Source: Peronospora farinosa (Eukaryota > Oomycota > Peronosporomycetes > Peronosporales > Peronosporaceae). From it: a DNA stretch of 64,000 bases. The DNA is taken from positions 434,001 through 498,000 of the forward strand of contig CANTFK010000994.1 of assembly GCA_947646735.1 (NCBI GenBank), given 5' to 3'. This document shows, one piece after another, positions 24,201 to 34,733 of the stretch; position 1 is the first letter of the stretch; each line of letters opens with the position of its first letter. The notes below the pieces were generated by a model, which was given only the letters and a program-made list of their open reading frames with translations, made no database searches and was not told the origin of the DNA. Made by a program: the position numbers and the translations under genes.

Positions 24201-27200
24201 CATCGCTTTTTCTTTCACAGACGTTTTCGTAAACCATTGCAACATCTTCATTGAGTAATCGGGAAGGTTCGGTCAAAACTTCCGAAACTTCACTTATGGG
24301 CTTCATGAGCTCCACCAGCAACAAAGTATTAGCTTGCTTTTTCTTTCCCTCGAAAAGCACAATTGAGATCGTCTCCAAAAGGAACGTGAGGTAGTACTGC
24401 TGCACGAATGTGTCAATCTGTGTCGCACGATACACTGAAACGACATAAAAAAGATGGCTTTCTAAAACCTGCGCAACCATCCGTGCGAGTGCTCGAGCAT
24501 GAGGTGCTAGAGGTACCGCGGTATCGTCCCCTCGGTGCTGCTGCATCAAAGCCGATAGAAAAACCTTATTACAAGCCGTTAATAAGCTGCGCATGCTCAA
24601 CGAAAAGCGCAGAAGAAGAAGAGAGCCCACTTTCCAAAGGCCTGATTCCCCACAACCGCGTTCGGCGGCTAATGAATGGAATGTATCCTCTTCAGCCCCT
24701 TCAGTCGCCTCCATGCCGCTGCGCTGGCCATCATCAAACTCTGTCTTCTGTACCTTGATGTCCTTCTGTTTTCGCATCTTCTGGTGTAGTGTCGCAAGAC
24801 TTGCCCTTTCAAACTGAACAGAACGGTCCACACGGAACAAGCGCGTCATAACTTCTTGTGTTGAAGACGCTGTGAAATCAGCAAACCATCTCCGGCTCTG
24901 AGTATGAGTGTGCGCAGTTTCCAGCGTCCAGGTGAGCACGGACGCAAGCCATTCCAGCACAGACAACACTCGTAGATATTCATCTACAACCACCACCTTG
25001 GCAACAGCGGGTTCCGTGGCAGTACTCTCATCATGTACATATGTCAGTTTTGCCAAATCGACATTTGGTAATGAGCTCAGCACCGTTTCGGCGCCCTCAC
25101 CGCATTCGCCTAGGGCCCACGGTAGTCCAACCTTGGTGCGCGCACGTTGAAGATTGTTCAATTGTAAATTCAGTTCTTTTACAACAGCCCCGAGAAGATT
25201 AGTGGGTTGCTGGGATGCGTACGAACGAAGTACAAGAGTAATAGACTGCACCGCTGGATCATGAGACAGGGTGCTTTTGGGAAGCCTGCCTCGAGTGGTG
25301 CTTTCGCTAGGCAGAGCACTCTTTAAAAAGGACGTAGTGCTTGGCAAGATTAGCTGATATAGTCTTAAAAGCAGCTGAATGCCTTTTAGGTCCGCAAAAT
25401 AAGCAGCGTGCTCGGATTTGGATAGCAAAGGCTCCAACAAATCTGCCACATGCGTCGTCATTCGAATTAAAATACCGTTGGCCTTGACATTGAGGGGAGC
25501 CATTAAATTGCTTTCTTCGCCAAAACGAATCACCTTTTTTATTGCATGGACAGCAGCTTGAATAGCAGCATTTTGGAAACTTGGAACGTGTCGCATTAGT
25601 TCAAAAATACCGGTACCAACGACAGCCGCCGTATCACCATGGAAGCACCAATCTTTGGATTCTTCTTCGGTGTATTGCGGAAGTGCGAAAACGTCCAACA
25701 AGTGCATGAGTGGTTCAGCCTTTGCCACTTTTTCCGCATGTGTAGTTGTTAAGCACAAAGTATTCAACACTGTTGGAACTGCCGTGAGCAGTTCACTTGA
25801 CAGCGGTAATAGAATCCGAGATGGGTATAACTCTGCAACATTCCATCGCGTAAGTGTTTGCAAGAACGCATCTGCCAAGCCAGTAGCATGGACATGATTC
25901 ACACTGCTCGGATCGTTGTTGATAACATCAGAGACCACGATTGCCGCCTGAGCAAATACAGCTGGTCCAAATACGTCCACATTGGACAGCACTTGAAGTA
26001 ATGCTTTGTTAAGAGCGCTTCCCTCACGAATAGCGCGGCTCGTAGCCCCTGCACTCATCACACCTTGTGCATGAAACGACATTGATAACGACGCTAAGAT
26101 GGCTAGTAATAGCACGGTCTTTGTTTCAGAGCAAACCACAGACGAGTTTGTTGAGCTCTTTGAAAGCCCGACAAGACTGGCGCATTCTAGCTTGAGTCGA
26201 TCCACCAGTATTCCAACTCCGTTTAGGTTCCGGTAAAGCGCAGATGCTGCCGAGTGACTACTCACAATATTTTCCAGCGCTTGCACACATTGCGTTATCA
26301 CGGCCACGTGAAAAGCGCTCACCGCGGGCATTGTGAGCACATGCAAAAGGGCCGGAACGATCCCATTTTCCGTTAAAACAGCGGCACCAGACTGAATTGC
26401 TACCACAGCCGTCAGTAGTCCTAAAACACCCTCCATCCAGCACAGCCGTGTCTCCTGAATACTTCCACCACTAGTACTTCGGATTGAAGGTGCCCTAATT
26501 ATCTCAGCTTCCTGAGGGGATATTAAATCTGTTGTAGCCTGCACGAAAGCAACAGCTAGGCTCATATCCATATCTGCATCAGCAGTTTCCGATGCTACCG
26601 GGGGTGGAGACGCAAAAACTGACGTTGCTGTCGCAGAATCTTGCGTGGTAACGTCACCCAGCTCGGTCATACAATAGCGCACAAGCGAAGGGAAAATACC
26701 GTGTGGGGTCCCTTTTACAACCCCCAAAGCTTGAAATACGTTGGACTGGCGGCCAAGCACACCTATACCTCCTCCTCGGCCAACCCGATCGTTCACCAAA
26801 GCGGTAAGTACAAGCAACGCTGTGACACGCACACGCACAGGCACGCGCTCAATATTTTCGACGCGAATGAGCTCCACAATTCCCCTTGTTAGTTCTGGAT
26901 ATTTTTCCACGTAATTCGTTACGTCCCACGCATCACTGAAAAGAGAAAAAAGCGCAAGGAGCGCGTGCAGTCGATCTACCACCAAATTTTCTCTTGCAAA
27001 TGTACTGCGAGACGCATAACACGCACGCACTTGTGTGTATAGTTGAAAATGCAGCCTCTTTGGGATCTTGTGCTGCACTATCAAATGCTCACACGCTGTA
27101 GCCGCTGCACACGCAGCGTCTTCCAAAGTCGTGGTCGCTGTCACCACCTCTTCATAGGGCGGGACCACGACACTCACCACACGAGACGTCAAGTTTTCCC

Positions 27201-27867
27201 CCTCTTGGTCTGAACTGTAAAATTGGAACTCCACTTCCTGAACTGTCTCAGCGTTCGTTCCATTCAGATAATCCACAATTTCCAAGCTGTTTTTCGGCGC
27301 TCCCCGTCCTTGTGCGATCGTTAGCAACCGTCGTCTTAAATGATTATTTCTGGCCGCTGCAGGGTCTACAAAACTTACGGGGTCGGCAGCGTAACGATGA
27401 ACTTGAGGAGGTAAAGCCAGCATAGCTACCACCTTTGTAGCTTCCGCTACGACCCGTTCATTCCTTGCTGCTAGCAAGGCCATCACGGGTTCAATAGATG
27501 GGTACACAGCTTTATTTGCTGCATTTTTCAGTAAAAATCCAGAGAATTTTACGATTTCCACCACTTGTTCCGTCAATTCCCGCTCCGTCTGCTTGGTTAC
27601 CAGCACCTCCTCTGTCTTCTCCAGCTCTGTTCGAATGAATAATAAGACAGGACACTTCTCCATTGCAGACAACAGCAGTCTGTGTAGCTTCAAGAGCACG
27701 GGAAGCCAATTGGCCAAGTCTGCCTGGGCCTCCATAGGCCACCCCTTGACGCACGCCAGCAACGGTGCGACACGCTCATCAGGTGCTTGCATAAGCACGT
27801 CCATCATCTTTTTTTCTCTGTCACTGGGCGGTGTGCGCGGCGCGACGCCGACGCCAGTCGTCTGCAT
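15298..27867 (-). CDS. Giant HECT E3 ubiquitin ligase, HUWE1/TOM1/UPL1 type
   Basis: Exon 1 (27867-15482) is 12,386 bases without an intron. A second exon (15400-15298) follows an 81-nt GT-AG intron, giving 4162 residues. Residues 1 to ~1400 are helical armadillo-like repeats of the DUF908/DUF913 kind. A UBA domain ([19 protein letters not shown]) lies at about 1430-1475. A long Asp/Glu tract lies at about 2325-2370. Ubiquitin-binding UBM repeats, with the LPPDMQAEI and LPPDIRAEV signatures, lie at about 3000-3145. The HECT domain covers about 3790-4162. The catalytic cysteine (residue 4129, in THTCFNQL) has its codon split by the intron, and exon 2 supplies the canonical end through EGFGFG. 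The family ubiquitinates excess histones, ribosomal proteins and regulators. This domain order supports the HUWE1 class over other HECT ligases. Confidence 0.95.
20761..20890 (-). repeat. GAT/GAC trinucleotide tract encoding poly-Asp/Glu
   Basis: An imperfect (ATC/GTC) triplet run on the plus strand encodes about 43 acidic residues in the HECT ligase. On the plus strand it creates a spurious poly-Ser frame. Acidic tracts at this place are normal for HUWE1-class ligases; the triplet purity makes length variation likely. Confidence 0.8.
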
Positions 27868-28271
27868 CTCGGTTTTTCTCTGTTTTTTCCTGTTTTTTGG
27901 TCTCTAGAACCTCTACGAGAACGATCACGGGCTCTACACACGCAGAAGACAACGCGTTACCCAGTCCACTACTGCTCAGGCGTTTTAAAGCGCTGCTCGA
28001 GATAAGAGGACCGAGAGAAACGAGGGGTCGAATGCGGTCAAGTCTTCTTTCTTGCCGTTTCTTGTTTCTGGGGAGGAAATCTTCCAAGGGGAAGATGCCG
28101 ATTGGCTAATATTATTGTACGGGTCAAACCCGCAAAGCCCACGGGTTTTGGTTTTGTTTACGACCCGCAACATTATATCGGCAGGCCACGGACCGGGTAC
28201 GAGGCGTATATTGACCAATAGGAAGACAAGATGGGAACGTTCATCACTTCCAGACAAAATCTATAGTGTTT
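27868..28271. other. Intergenic promoter region of the HECT ligase
   Basis: About 400 bases separate the ligase start from the end of the deaminase homologue; both genes are on the minus strand. The segment contains an inverted CCAAT near 28092 and a CCAAT near 28215. I see no coding frame I trust. Confidence 0.5.
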
Positions 28272-30383
28272 CTAGTGCAGGAAGTACATGGACGCTGGGT
28301 TGTCAGTCTCCTCTTCGCAACGGAAGCCAACTTGGCCAAGAAACGCGTCGAAGGTCGCATTATCCTTTGGTGGCACTTGGAATCCGACGAGTACACGGCC
28401 GATATCTGCGCCATGATTGCGGTAGTGAAACAGACTTACGTTCCATTGACGAGAGGATTGACTGCGTTAACAGAGATAGCGTCAATTATTTTTTGCAGCT
28501 CAAAGATACAGAACAGCAATTACAGCAACGAATTGACGCACCTGAGAGCTTCAAGGAAGTCTTTGAGCGCACCGGGACGCTCTGGAAACTCCAATCGAAA
28601 CAGACGTTCGTTTGGGACCTAAATAATAAACAGCGCAAAATGTTCACGAGTGAGCACACATTACACCATCGCAGCCTCACCATAAGCAAAGCACACACGT
28701 TTTTTGGACGACCGCCAGCTAGATGGCGCAGGTGCGACTTGGCTAACTCATTTGAGGCCAAGTCAATGGCATGCATGTCGCCGCGCCCGTTGATTGCCTT
28801 CACGACGTTTATAAACTCGTCCTGCGTCTTTGTCTGGATGCTCATGCAGATGCGTGCTTCGTTATCACCTTCGGAGTCCATGCGGTACGAGAACTCGGTC
28901 ACGTTGTGAGGGACTGGTGCGAAATAGAAAGCCATGTACACAGCAGATTAGTGATGCTGAGTCCGCAACCGCCTGCAAATTTATTTCGTCGCGAACGTAC
29001 AGATGACGTTGTAGAGATCCTGGAAACTACCAATCTGCTCAGGAATTTTGACGGCCAAGAAACGCTCGCGATCATCCGAACGCTCCGAAACGAAGCGCAA
29101 TCGGTCAAAGTCCATATTTGCAGCAGCGAGCACTGCCACGTACTTTTCATTCTGGGCGTTCTTTACTTGAGCGTACTTTTTCGCACCAGCAACACTGATT
29201 GCACCTGCGTAGCAATTGCAGCAGACTGTAAGAAGTCTGCGTATACAAAATTATTTGTGTCAATCACTTGCACGTACCGGTGGGCTCCATGAGCGAGCGC
29301 GTGTCGCCAAACACATCCTTGATCGCAGAGCATATCTCGTCAGTCGATACGGTAATGACTTCGTCCACCAGATCTTTGCACAGCCGGAAGTTCTCCGTTC
29401 CAATGCTCTTGATGCCCACTTCATCTGTAAAGCGGTTAACGCTCGAGAAAGCTACAGGCAAGCCCTGCTGCAGCGATATCTCTAAAAGATTGGCACTTTC
29501 AGCCTCCACGCCGATAATTTTGACATCGGGCGCCACCTCTTTCACGTAAGCGGCAAGGCCAGCAATCAATCCACCACCTCCAACAGGGGCAAATATCGCT
29601 GTAGGGCGATCTCCAGCCGTCTGCTCAGACATGAACATCATTGAGCAGAGCATCTACACAAAAACAACTTGGCTACATCAGTTGCGCCTATACCTCTTTC
29701 AGGATCTCCATACCAATTGTGCCATTGCCAGCGATCACAAGCGGGTCGTCGAACGGGTGGACAAGAGATCGACCCTCAGTTTGCGCAACTCGAAACGCTT
29801 CTTTCTGCATTTAAAAGGCATTAGTCAAGTCACATCAGAACACTCCCACTTGCAACAAATTTCGATCGCCAACGCACCAGTGATGCATCAAAATCTGCAC
29901 CGTATTCGACGATCGTAATCTTGTTCTTAGTAAAGTAAGACACGTTTTGCGTCGTTCCAACAGGCGAGATGACAATAGCGTCCACATCTAGCTTAGCAGC
30001 AGCGTAAGCCACGCCTTCCAAGTGATTACCAGCTGCGCAAGCCACGATGCCCTTTTTTCGCTGGGCCGGCGTCAAGTTGGCAATCTTGTTGTAAGCACCA
30101 CGTACGCTGAATGAGAATGTTGGTTGCATGTCCTGAAGCAAGTAGTACTCGTCAGTGCGTGGACAGCAGATAAACAAAAAGGACAGACACACAGCACCTC
30201 GCGCTTTAGAAAGAGACGGCAGTTGCCTGGTAGCGACTGTGTTAGCGCCGGTGCAAGCTGCAGTGGCGTCTGGATAGCCACATCATATACATGACTCTCG
30301 AGTACTTCACGAAGATAATCGTATGAGCCTGGACGCACCCAAGACGGCTTGGCGGTCAGCGAGGAGAGACCGCGGCGGAACAT
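28272..30383 (-). CDS. Threonine deaminase (IlvA) homologue with a dismantled PLP site
   Basis: Eight exons (30383-30198, 30132-29878, 29804-29694, 29653-29278, 29204-29001, 28913-28681, 28618-28542, 28461-28272) keep frame and give 543 residues. The first ~20 residues (MFRRGLSSLTAK) suit a mitochondrial presequence. The fold-type II PLP domain is recognisable from GVEAES, the phosphate loop PVGGGG and EPTG. Two ACT-like regulatory repeats follow, with VTEFSYR, HLAGGR, FEFPERPGAL-like and SLFHYRNHGADIGRVL. Normal enzymes deaminate threonine to 2-oxobutyrate, the first step to isoleucine. Here the PLP lysine of the SFK-RGAY motif is Ser71 (codon 30108-30106), the SAGNH loop reads AAGNH, and the SGAN motif near the pyridine nitrogen reads AAAN. 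Catalysis is therefore doubtful. Intron 29654-29693 is only 40 nt. Confidence 0.9.
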
Positions 30384-31400
30384 GAAGTGGAGAGTAGAGT
30401 GACGTACATGGTGTGATCCACACCAAACGTTTTATTTGGTAGCCATCTCAAAGGATATCTCATTGGAGGTGTTAACTTGTTGAAGGTGCTGGAGGAATGC
30501 AAATTATATTTTGACCAATCCGATTTCGATATACCTAGATAAGTAGCGCTTTCATTTTGGAAAATGATTAGTTTTTTTAACAAGATATTGAATCAAATAT
30601 ACAATGCTTTAGAAAGTAGAGAAACAATAGAATAGACGCTACAGATGAACGATTCTAATTTCTTAGTCTATTTAGTATAATTCGCAAAAGGCGTTCAAAT
30701 CTTTCTTTGTCCTAGTGCGAATCGCACGTCCTACAATCCCAATTCTTGATGCAATTTTCAATTGTCATTCTCATCAGGCCGTGGTGCACAGCCATTTGTT
30801 GTACTCCAAGTAATGGCTCTAGATTATGCTGGGAGTTGCAATTTACAAGTGCGATGAAGCAATATTATAGTAACAGTCCGGCCCGCAACGTACAAAATGC
30901 CCGCGTAAGAGGCCGGTGCAGAATTATCGCCGACGATGACGATGAAGCTCAAGGATCTTGACCAACTTTCACAAGATGTTCTCACGCTGAACGTAGTGCC
31001 GTTCTCATAGCCGTACTACAAATAGCTGGATTGTAATACAAGACCACGCTTCCGACTTGGGCTGAAGACAGACAGAGGCATAGGGAAGGCTAGTTCGCAG
31101 CGAGGAGAATGATGAAGAGAAAAGCGACGGTGACGAGATCGTGAACCTGTAGCACAAAAGGGCTGTGACTACGGAATAAGGAAGCTCATGCGCGAGAATA
31201 AAGACAAGACGATAAAACGCTCGTGCTAGCCAGTTGCTACCGAGAAGGCGATCTCTACAATGTAAACGATGAAGCGGCCACTGGATCATTATAGGAAGGA
31301 AGTCGATTACTCGCAATTTCTCATACAAATTGCATCATAGCAAGTAGAGTGCACGGTACAAAAAACTAGAAGAGATTTTTTTTTGCATGTAGAATAAGGT

Positions 31401-31667
31401 AATAGGTCTAGCTCTCTATAGAAATGGGTCTTGTTCTTAATAAAGATAGGTCTTGTTTTTGCAAGACCCATTTCTAAGCAAAACTATACCCATAGAAATA
31501 TGTCTTGCTCTTTATAAAAATAGATCGTGTTTTTCTAAGTCCCATTTCTAAGCAACATTATACCTCTTTCTATAAGCATCATTTTGCTTAAATTGTGTCT
31601 ATCTCTTTATAGAAATAGGTCTAGCTTTGCAAAGAAATAGGTCTAGCTTTGCAAAGAAATAGGTCTA
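31401..31667. repeat. Cluster of about ten copies of a 14-nt motif, partly tandem
   Basis: The word AGAAATAGGTCTAG and close variants occur at about 31401, 31420, 31446, 31494, 31519, 31611, 31633 and 31655 and inverted at 31462 and 31538. Copies at 31420-31433 and 31462-31475 form a perfect 14-nt inverted repeat. The last copies form a 22-nt tandem array (31612-31633, 31634-31655, then a partial unit). I do not recognise the family. Confidence 0.75.
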
Positions 31668-31837
31668 ATTATGAATAGGCTATAAACTTGATGTGTCACG
31701 GGTGAACACCTACAACTTAACGGAGAGAGCTCTGTGCACAGCGATTTAATGTACCCCAATTGTAATGGCTCTAGATGATGCTGCGCTGGCGAATCCAAGC
31801 AAAGCTGCGAATACCTCGTTGTGACGCTTCCACCATG

Positions 31838-31895
31838 CTGACTTACCAGCAAATAATGATGCAATGTAGCTCATTATCATCTGCTGGTAAGTCAG
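31838..31895. repeat. Inverted repeat, 14-nt perfect arms
   Basis: CTGACTTACCAGCA (31838-31851) pairs with TGCTGGTAAGTCAG (31882-31895). Imperfect pairing extends outward (CCACC...GGTGG) and inward (ATAATGATG against CATTATCATC), so nearly the whole segment can fold as one hairpin. It might be a miniature transposon or a structured transcript end. Confidence 0.7.
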
Positions 31896-32073
31896 GTACG
31901 GTGGACGACAATATCCATACCTTATTAGAGGGTATAACTTATCGGATTATGTGTATTGTACATAAGAGAACTTGGATAGAAAAAACCAGGCAGGTCCAGC
32001 CCTAAGGTTCAGACTGCTGAAAAGAAAATAAGTCCATGACTCCTTTATTTGTTGGACCCGGCCCAAAAGTTCT

Positions 32074-32150
32074 AGACATGTCGTAAAATTGTTTCCTTTG
32101 TGTTATAAGTGGAAGCTATAGCACTGACTAAACAAGTTTACGACATGTCT
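32074..32150. repeat. Inverted repeat, 14-nt perfect arms, 49-nt loop
   Basis: AGACATGTCGTAAA (32074-32087) is the exact reverse complement of 32137-32150. The loop has no coding content. It could be the termini of a very small foldback element or a chance palindrome. Confidence 0.6.
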
Positions 32151-32188
32151 AACACCAGGTAAATCTACACAGTGTATAACATACCTAG

Positions 32189-32347
32189 ATAGTAAAGGAT
32201 GTCGAAAAGCTGGAGCAGGAGCTGAGAGACCATCTAGAGCAGTTGCGTTTCTGGGATTTAATGACACTTTTGGAGCTTCGCAATCCTATCGGAGAGAATG
32301 AGACTGCTCAGCCGAAACTGACCGAGAGCGAGATCTGGAAGAGGTAA
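32189..32347 (+). pseudogene. Short exon-like open frame, gene fragment
   Basis: From just after a TAG at 32186 the frame is open for 52 codons to TAA at 32345. It reads as a charged helix (KLEQELRDHLEQLRFWDLM...) and ends in a donor-like AGAGGTAAAA. An acceptor-like CCTAG precedes it. It resembles an internal exon of a gene whose remainder is lost or disrupted by TE-A about 190 bases downstream. No family recognised. Confidence 0.35.
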
Positions 32348-32534
32348 AAGCTAGAATTTTAAATAATCATGATTTTTGTGCTATCTTTGCTATCTTTTTT
32401 CTTCTATGCATCCCTATCTACGCTAGTTGCCCTACCGTTCCTGCTCTGGAAAGTCACAAAAGGAGAGAGAATATAGTGGAAATGTGGTGCCTGTCGCAGA
32501 CAAGTTCACCAGAATTGAAAAGACTAACCTCTTT

Positions 32535-33205
32535 TGTAGACGTTTGTTCCTTAGCAGGTATACCTGCATTAACACTTCTACGAAGTTGCCTCGTGCTACT
32601 AGCACACACCTTCAGCACAAGCGAGGAAGCGGTTAGACCGTCTTATCTTCGCGTGCGAGGGTGGATATGCGGTTGGTCGACTCTTACCACCAGTTGCCTC
32701 CATTTAGCGAGAGTGCAACGAACTTCTAAACAAGAAGTCACCGGCGTCACGCAGAGGCTTTTTCAGTTTCTCGTGCGGGGTGCTTCGGTGTTTTAGCAAA
32801 TTCAAGACTGAGCTATATTTAATGAATTTGAGCTCAGCCTTGAATTTGCTAAATTTAAGACTGAGCTATAATTCATTAAATATATAATTAAATATAAACT
32901 TAACTACTGATTGGCTATATATGTATATAGATCGGATACGCGACTCTTTAGAAGCGTATCCTGTCGCATGAACTTAAATGTAGATTTAAGTTTGCGAATG
33001 ACGTCCTTCTGAGACGTCGCGATGCCTAGCTTTAACTGGCGTCATCCCTTCTCATGTGAATCCATAAATGGATATCACATTCACGAGGGTGGATCACATT
33101 TGTGTATCGCACCCAAGTGACAGGTCAAAAGTAATCATGGATACTTTTAGGCCAAACATTAAGTATAATACTTAATGTTTGCGTGTAACTAGATGCCCTG
33201 TTACA
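32535..33205 (-). repeat. TE-A 3' LTR
   Basis: It begins TGTAGACG and ends CTGTTACA in plus orientation, with TG/CA termini. Relative to the other LTR it has about 29 extra bases near 32543. The inner edge is followed at 33206 by CCATCCCCCG, which is the polypurine tract on the minus strand. Confidence 0.92.
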
Positions 33206-34733
33206 CCATCCCCCGTTTTAGCACGATTTTTACATTTTGTAAAACATCGCCTAGGCGACAGAGAGACTTGCGAGCCGTTATAAACGCGCCGCTTAGTCTA
33301 CTTAATTCTCATGCCACCGAAAGTGGTAAGGCTGATGGGTCGCCTGCAAAGGCACCCATGCAGTCCAACACTAAGCACACGCGCCGCGATTTATCGCAGC
33401 CCTCGTAAAGTGCTTCAGGCACTGAGGTGAATCTCCCATCTCACGCTAATGTGGATGAAGATCCATCTCTTACTATAGATTAAAATGAGACTACACCATT
33501 GCCATCACCACAAAGTGGAGATGAGAAAAGAGCATTGATGGGACATATGTCCCCTTCATTCGAGGCACCCGTCCTTGAGGTAGCATCTATGCTTCCTACA
33601 AGCGAAGGTAAAGCCTCGTCGCCTGCGCCTACGAGAGCAGCGACCAAGACTGAGCACGCTACTTCGAAAGGAGTAGTAGCGACTCAGTCAGATGTGACTA
33701 CTCATGCTGATGTCTTGACAACCATAATGGAGAGTCAGACTCAGGTGAGTGTGAGCTTAAAGCTCCACCAAGTACACCGTCGGCCTCACTAGCCCGCCGT
33801 CGCGAGGGCGGCTACGTGAGTGGTGGCTTACCACCAATTCCACCTCCATCTGAGTGGAGAAACTCGAAGGGGTCTAGTGCAGCGCTTTTGCAGCGTGCAA
33901 CTATTGACGCTCATAAGTTTATAGCGTCTTTCCCTTGTGAAAAAAGCAGGGCAAAGCACTTGGTCGTGCTTTCCCAATTCCGTTCGTGCTGCGTTCTAAC
34001 GAAGCAGCCGACGAATATGAAGCTGAACTTCGGCGCCGTGTAACGCTGCATGTAGATGCAACGAAACAACGGTCGCAGCGAATCAGCTTCGCCATGAAGC
34101 GTGCGTATGGAATCTTGGGTGGTAAGTGAACCCCAATTGATTCTCGCCACGCATTTTCTGCTAGTTCATCCGGACCTAGCAGGAAGACGACAGCTGGTGC
34201 TGCTTCATATAAGCAGCCACCAGCCCAGGCACGTCGACGCGCATAGCGTCCACAGGCTCTTATGAGTCAAAGCTCGTTGGGTAACCCTTCCACTGGACAA
34301 GGATTTGGAGCTTTCGCTTCACAAACCGGTGGGCCAACAGCCTTCCAACAAGAAAGCGCGTATTCCCTTACGTATCCACCAACACAATGGCGATTATGCC
34401 AACCTACTCGCGGCTGCCTACCCTGCTGCTTTTCAGTCGCAGGCTGAGTCTGCTGCGCTGAAGAGGCAGGTGGCGGATCTCGAGATTCAAGTCTCGCGAC
34501 TGACTTTGGATCTGCGCGATGTGAGGACGAGGGACCGTCAGGAGTATGACCGCCTGAAGATCTGTTTGGACATCTTAGAGCAACTGGTGATGAGAGACCC
34601 GCGTCAAGAGCGTAGTTCTCCACGAACACCGAGTCCTCTATCGCCTCACTATACGGGTAGCCTCTCGGCTTCTTCGTCGTCTGATCGGCCGCGACGCTCG
34701 ACTCACAGTCGACGTCACCATCGGTCTCGTTAG
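33193..34733 (+). pseudogene. TE-A antisense ORF region ending in a coiled coil
   Basis: Plus-strand frames run through this segment opposite to gag-pol. The first part is Ser/Thr/Ala-rich (33193-33408 and 33499-33792). A charged helical part near 33980-34120 (NEAADEYEAELRRRV) follows, then the best piece, 34305-34733. In that last piece, residues about 48-95 form a leucine-heptad coiled coil (LKRQVADLEIQVSRLTLDLR) with a Ser/Arg-rich tail. Several stops and frame changes break it. No chromodomain or other pol motif is visible on the opposite strand here, which argues that the plus strand is the coding one. Function unknown; it is not a standard Gypsy gene. Confidence 0.5.

Larger units (their letters stand above)
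30384..32529. other. AT-rich gene-poor gap before the transposon block
   Basis: About 2.1 kb holds no trusted gene. It contains the 14-nt motif cluster (31401-31667), two hairpin-forming inverted repeats (31838-31895 and 32074-32150) and one short exon-like frame (32189-32347), each listed separately. Confidence 0.6.

Noticed and set aside
28052..28909. 285-codon plus-strand ORF
   Set aside because: Antisense to four exons of the deaminase homologue, whose splice sites and motifs are convincing.
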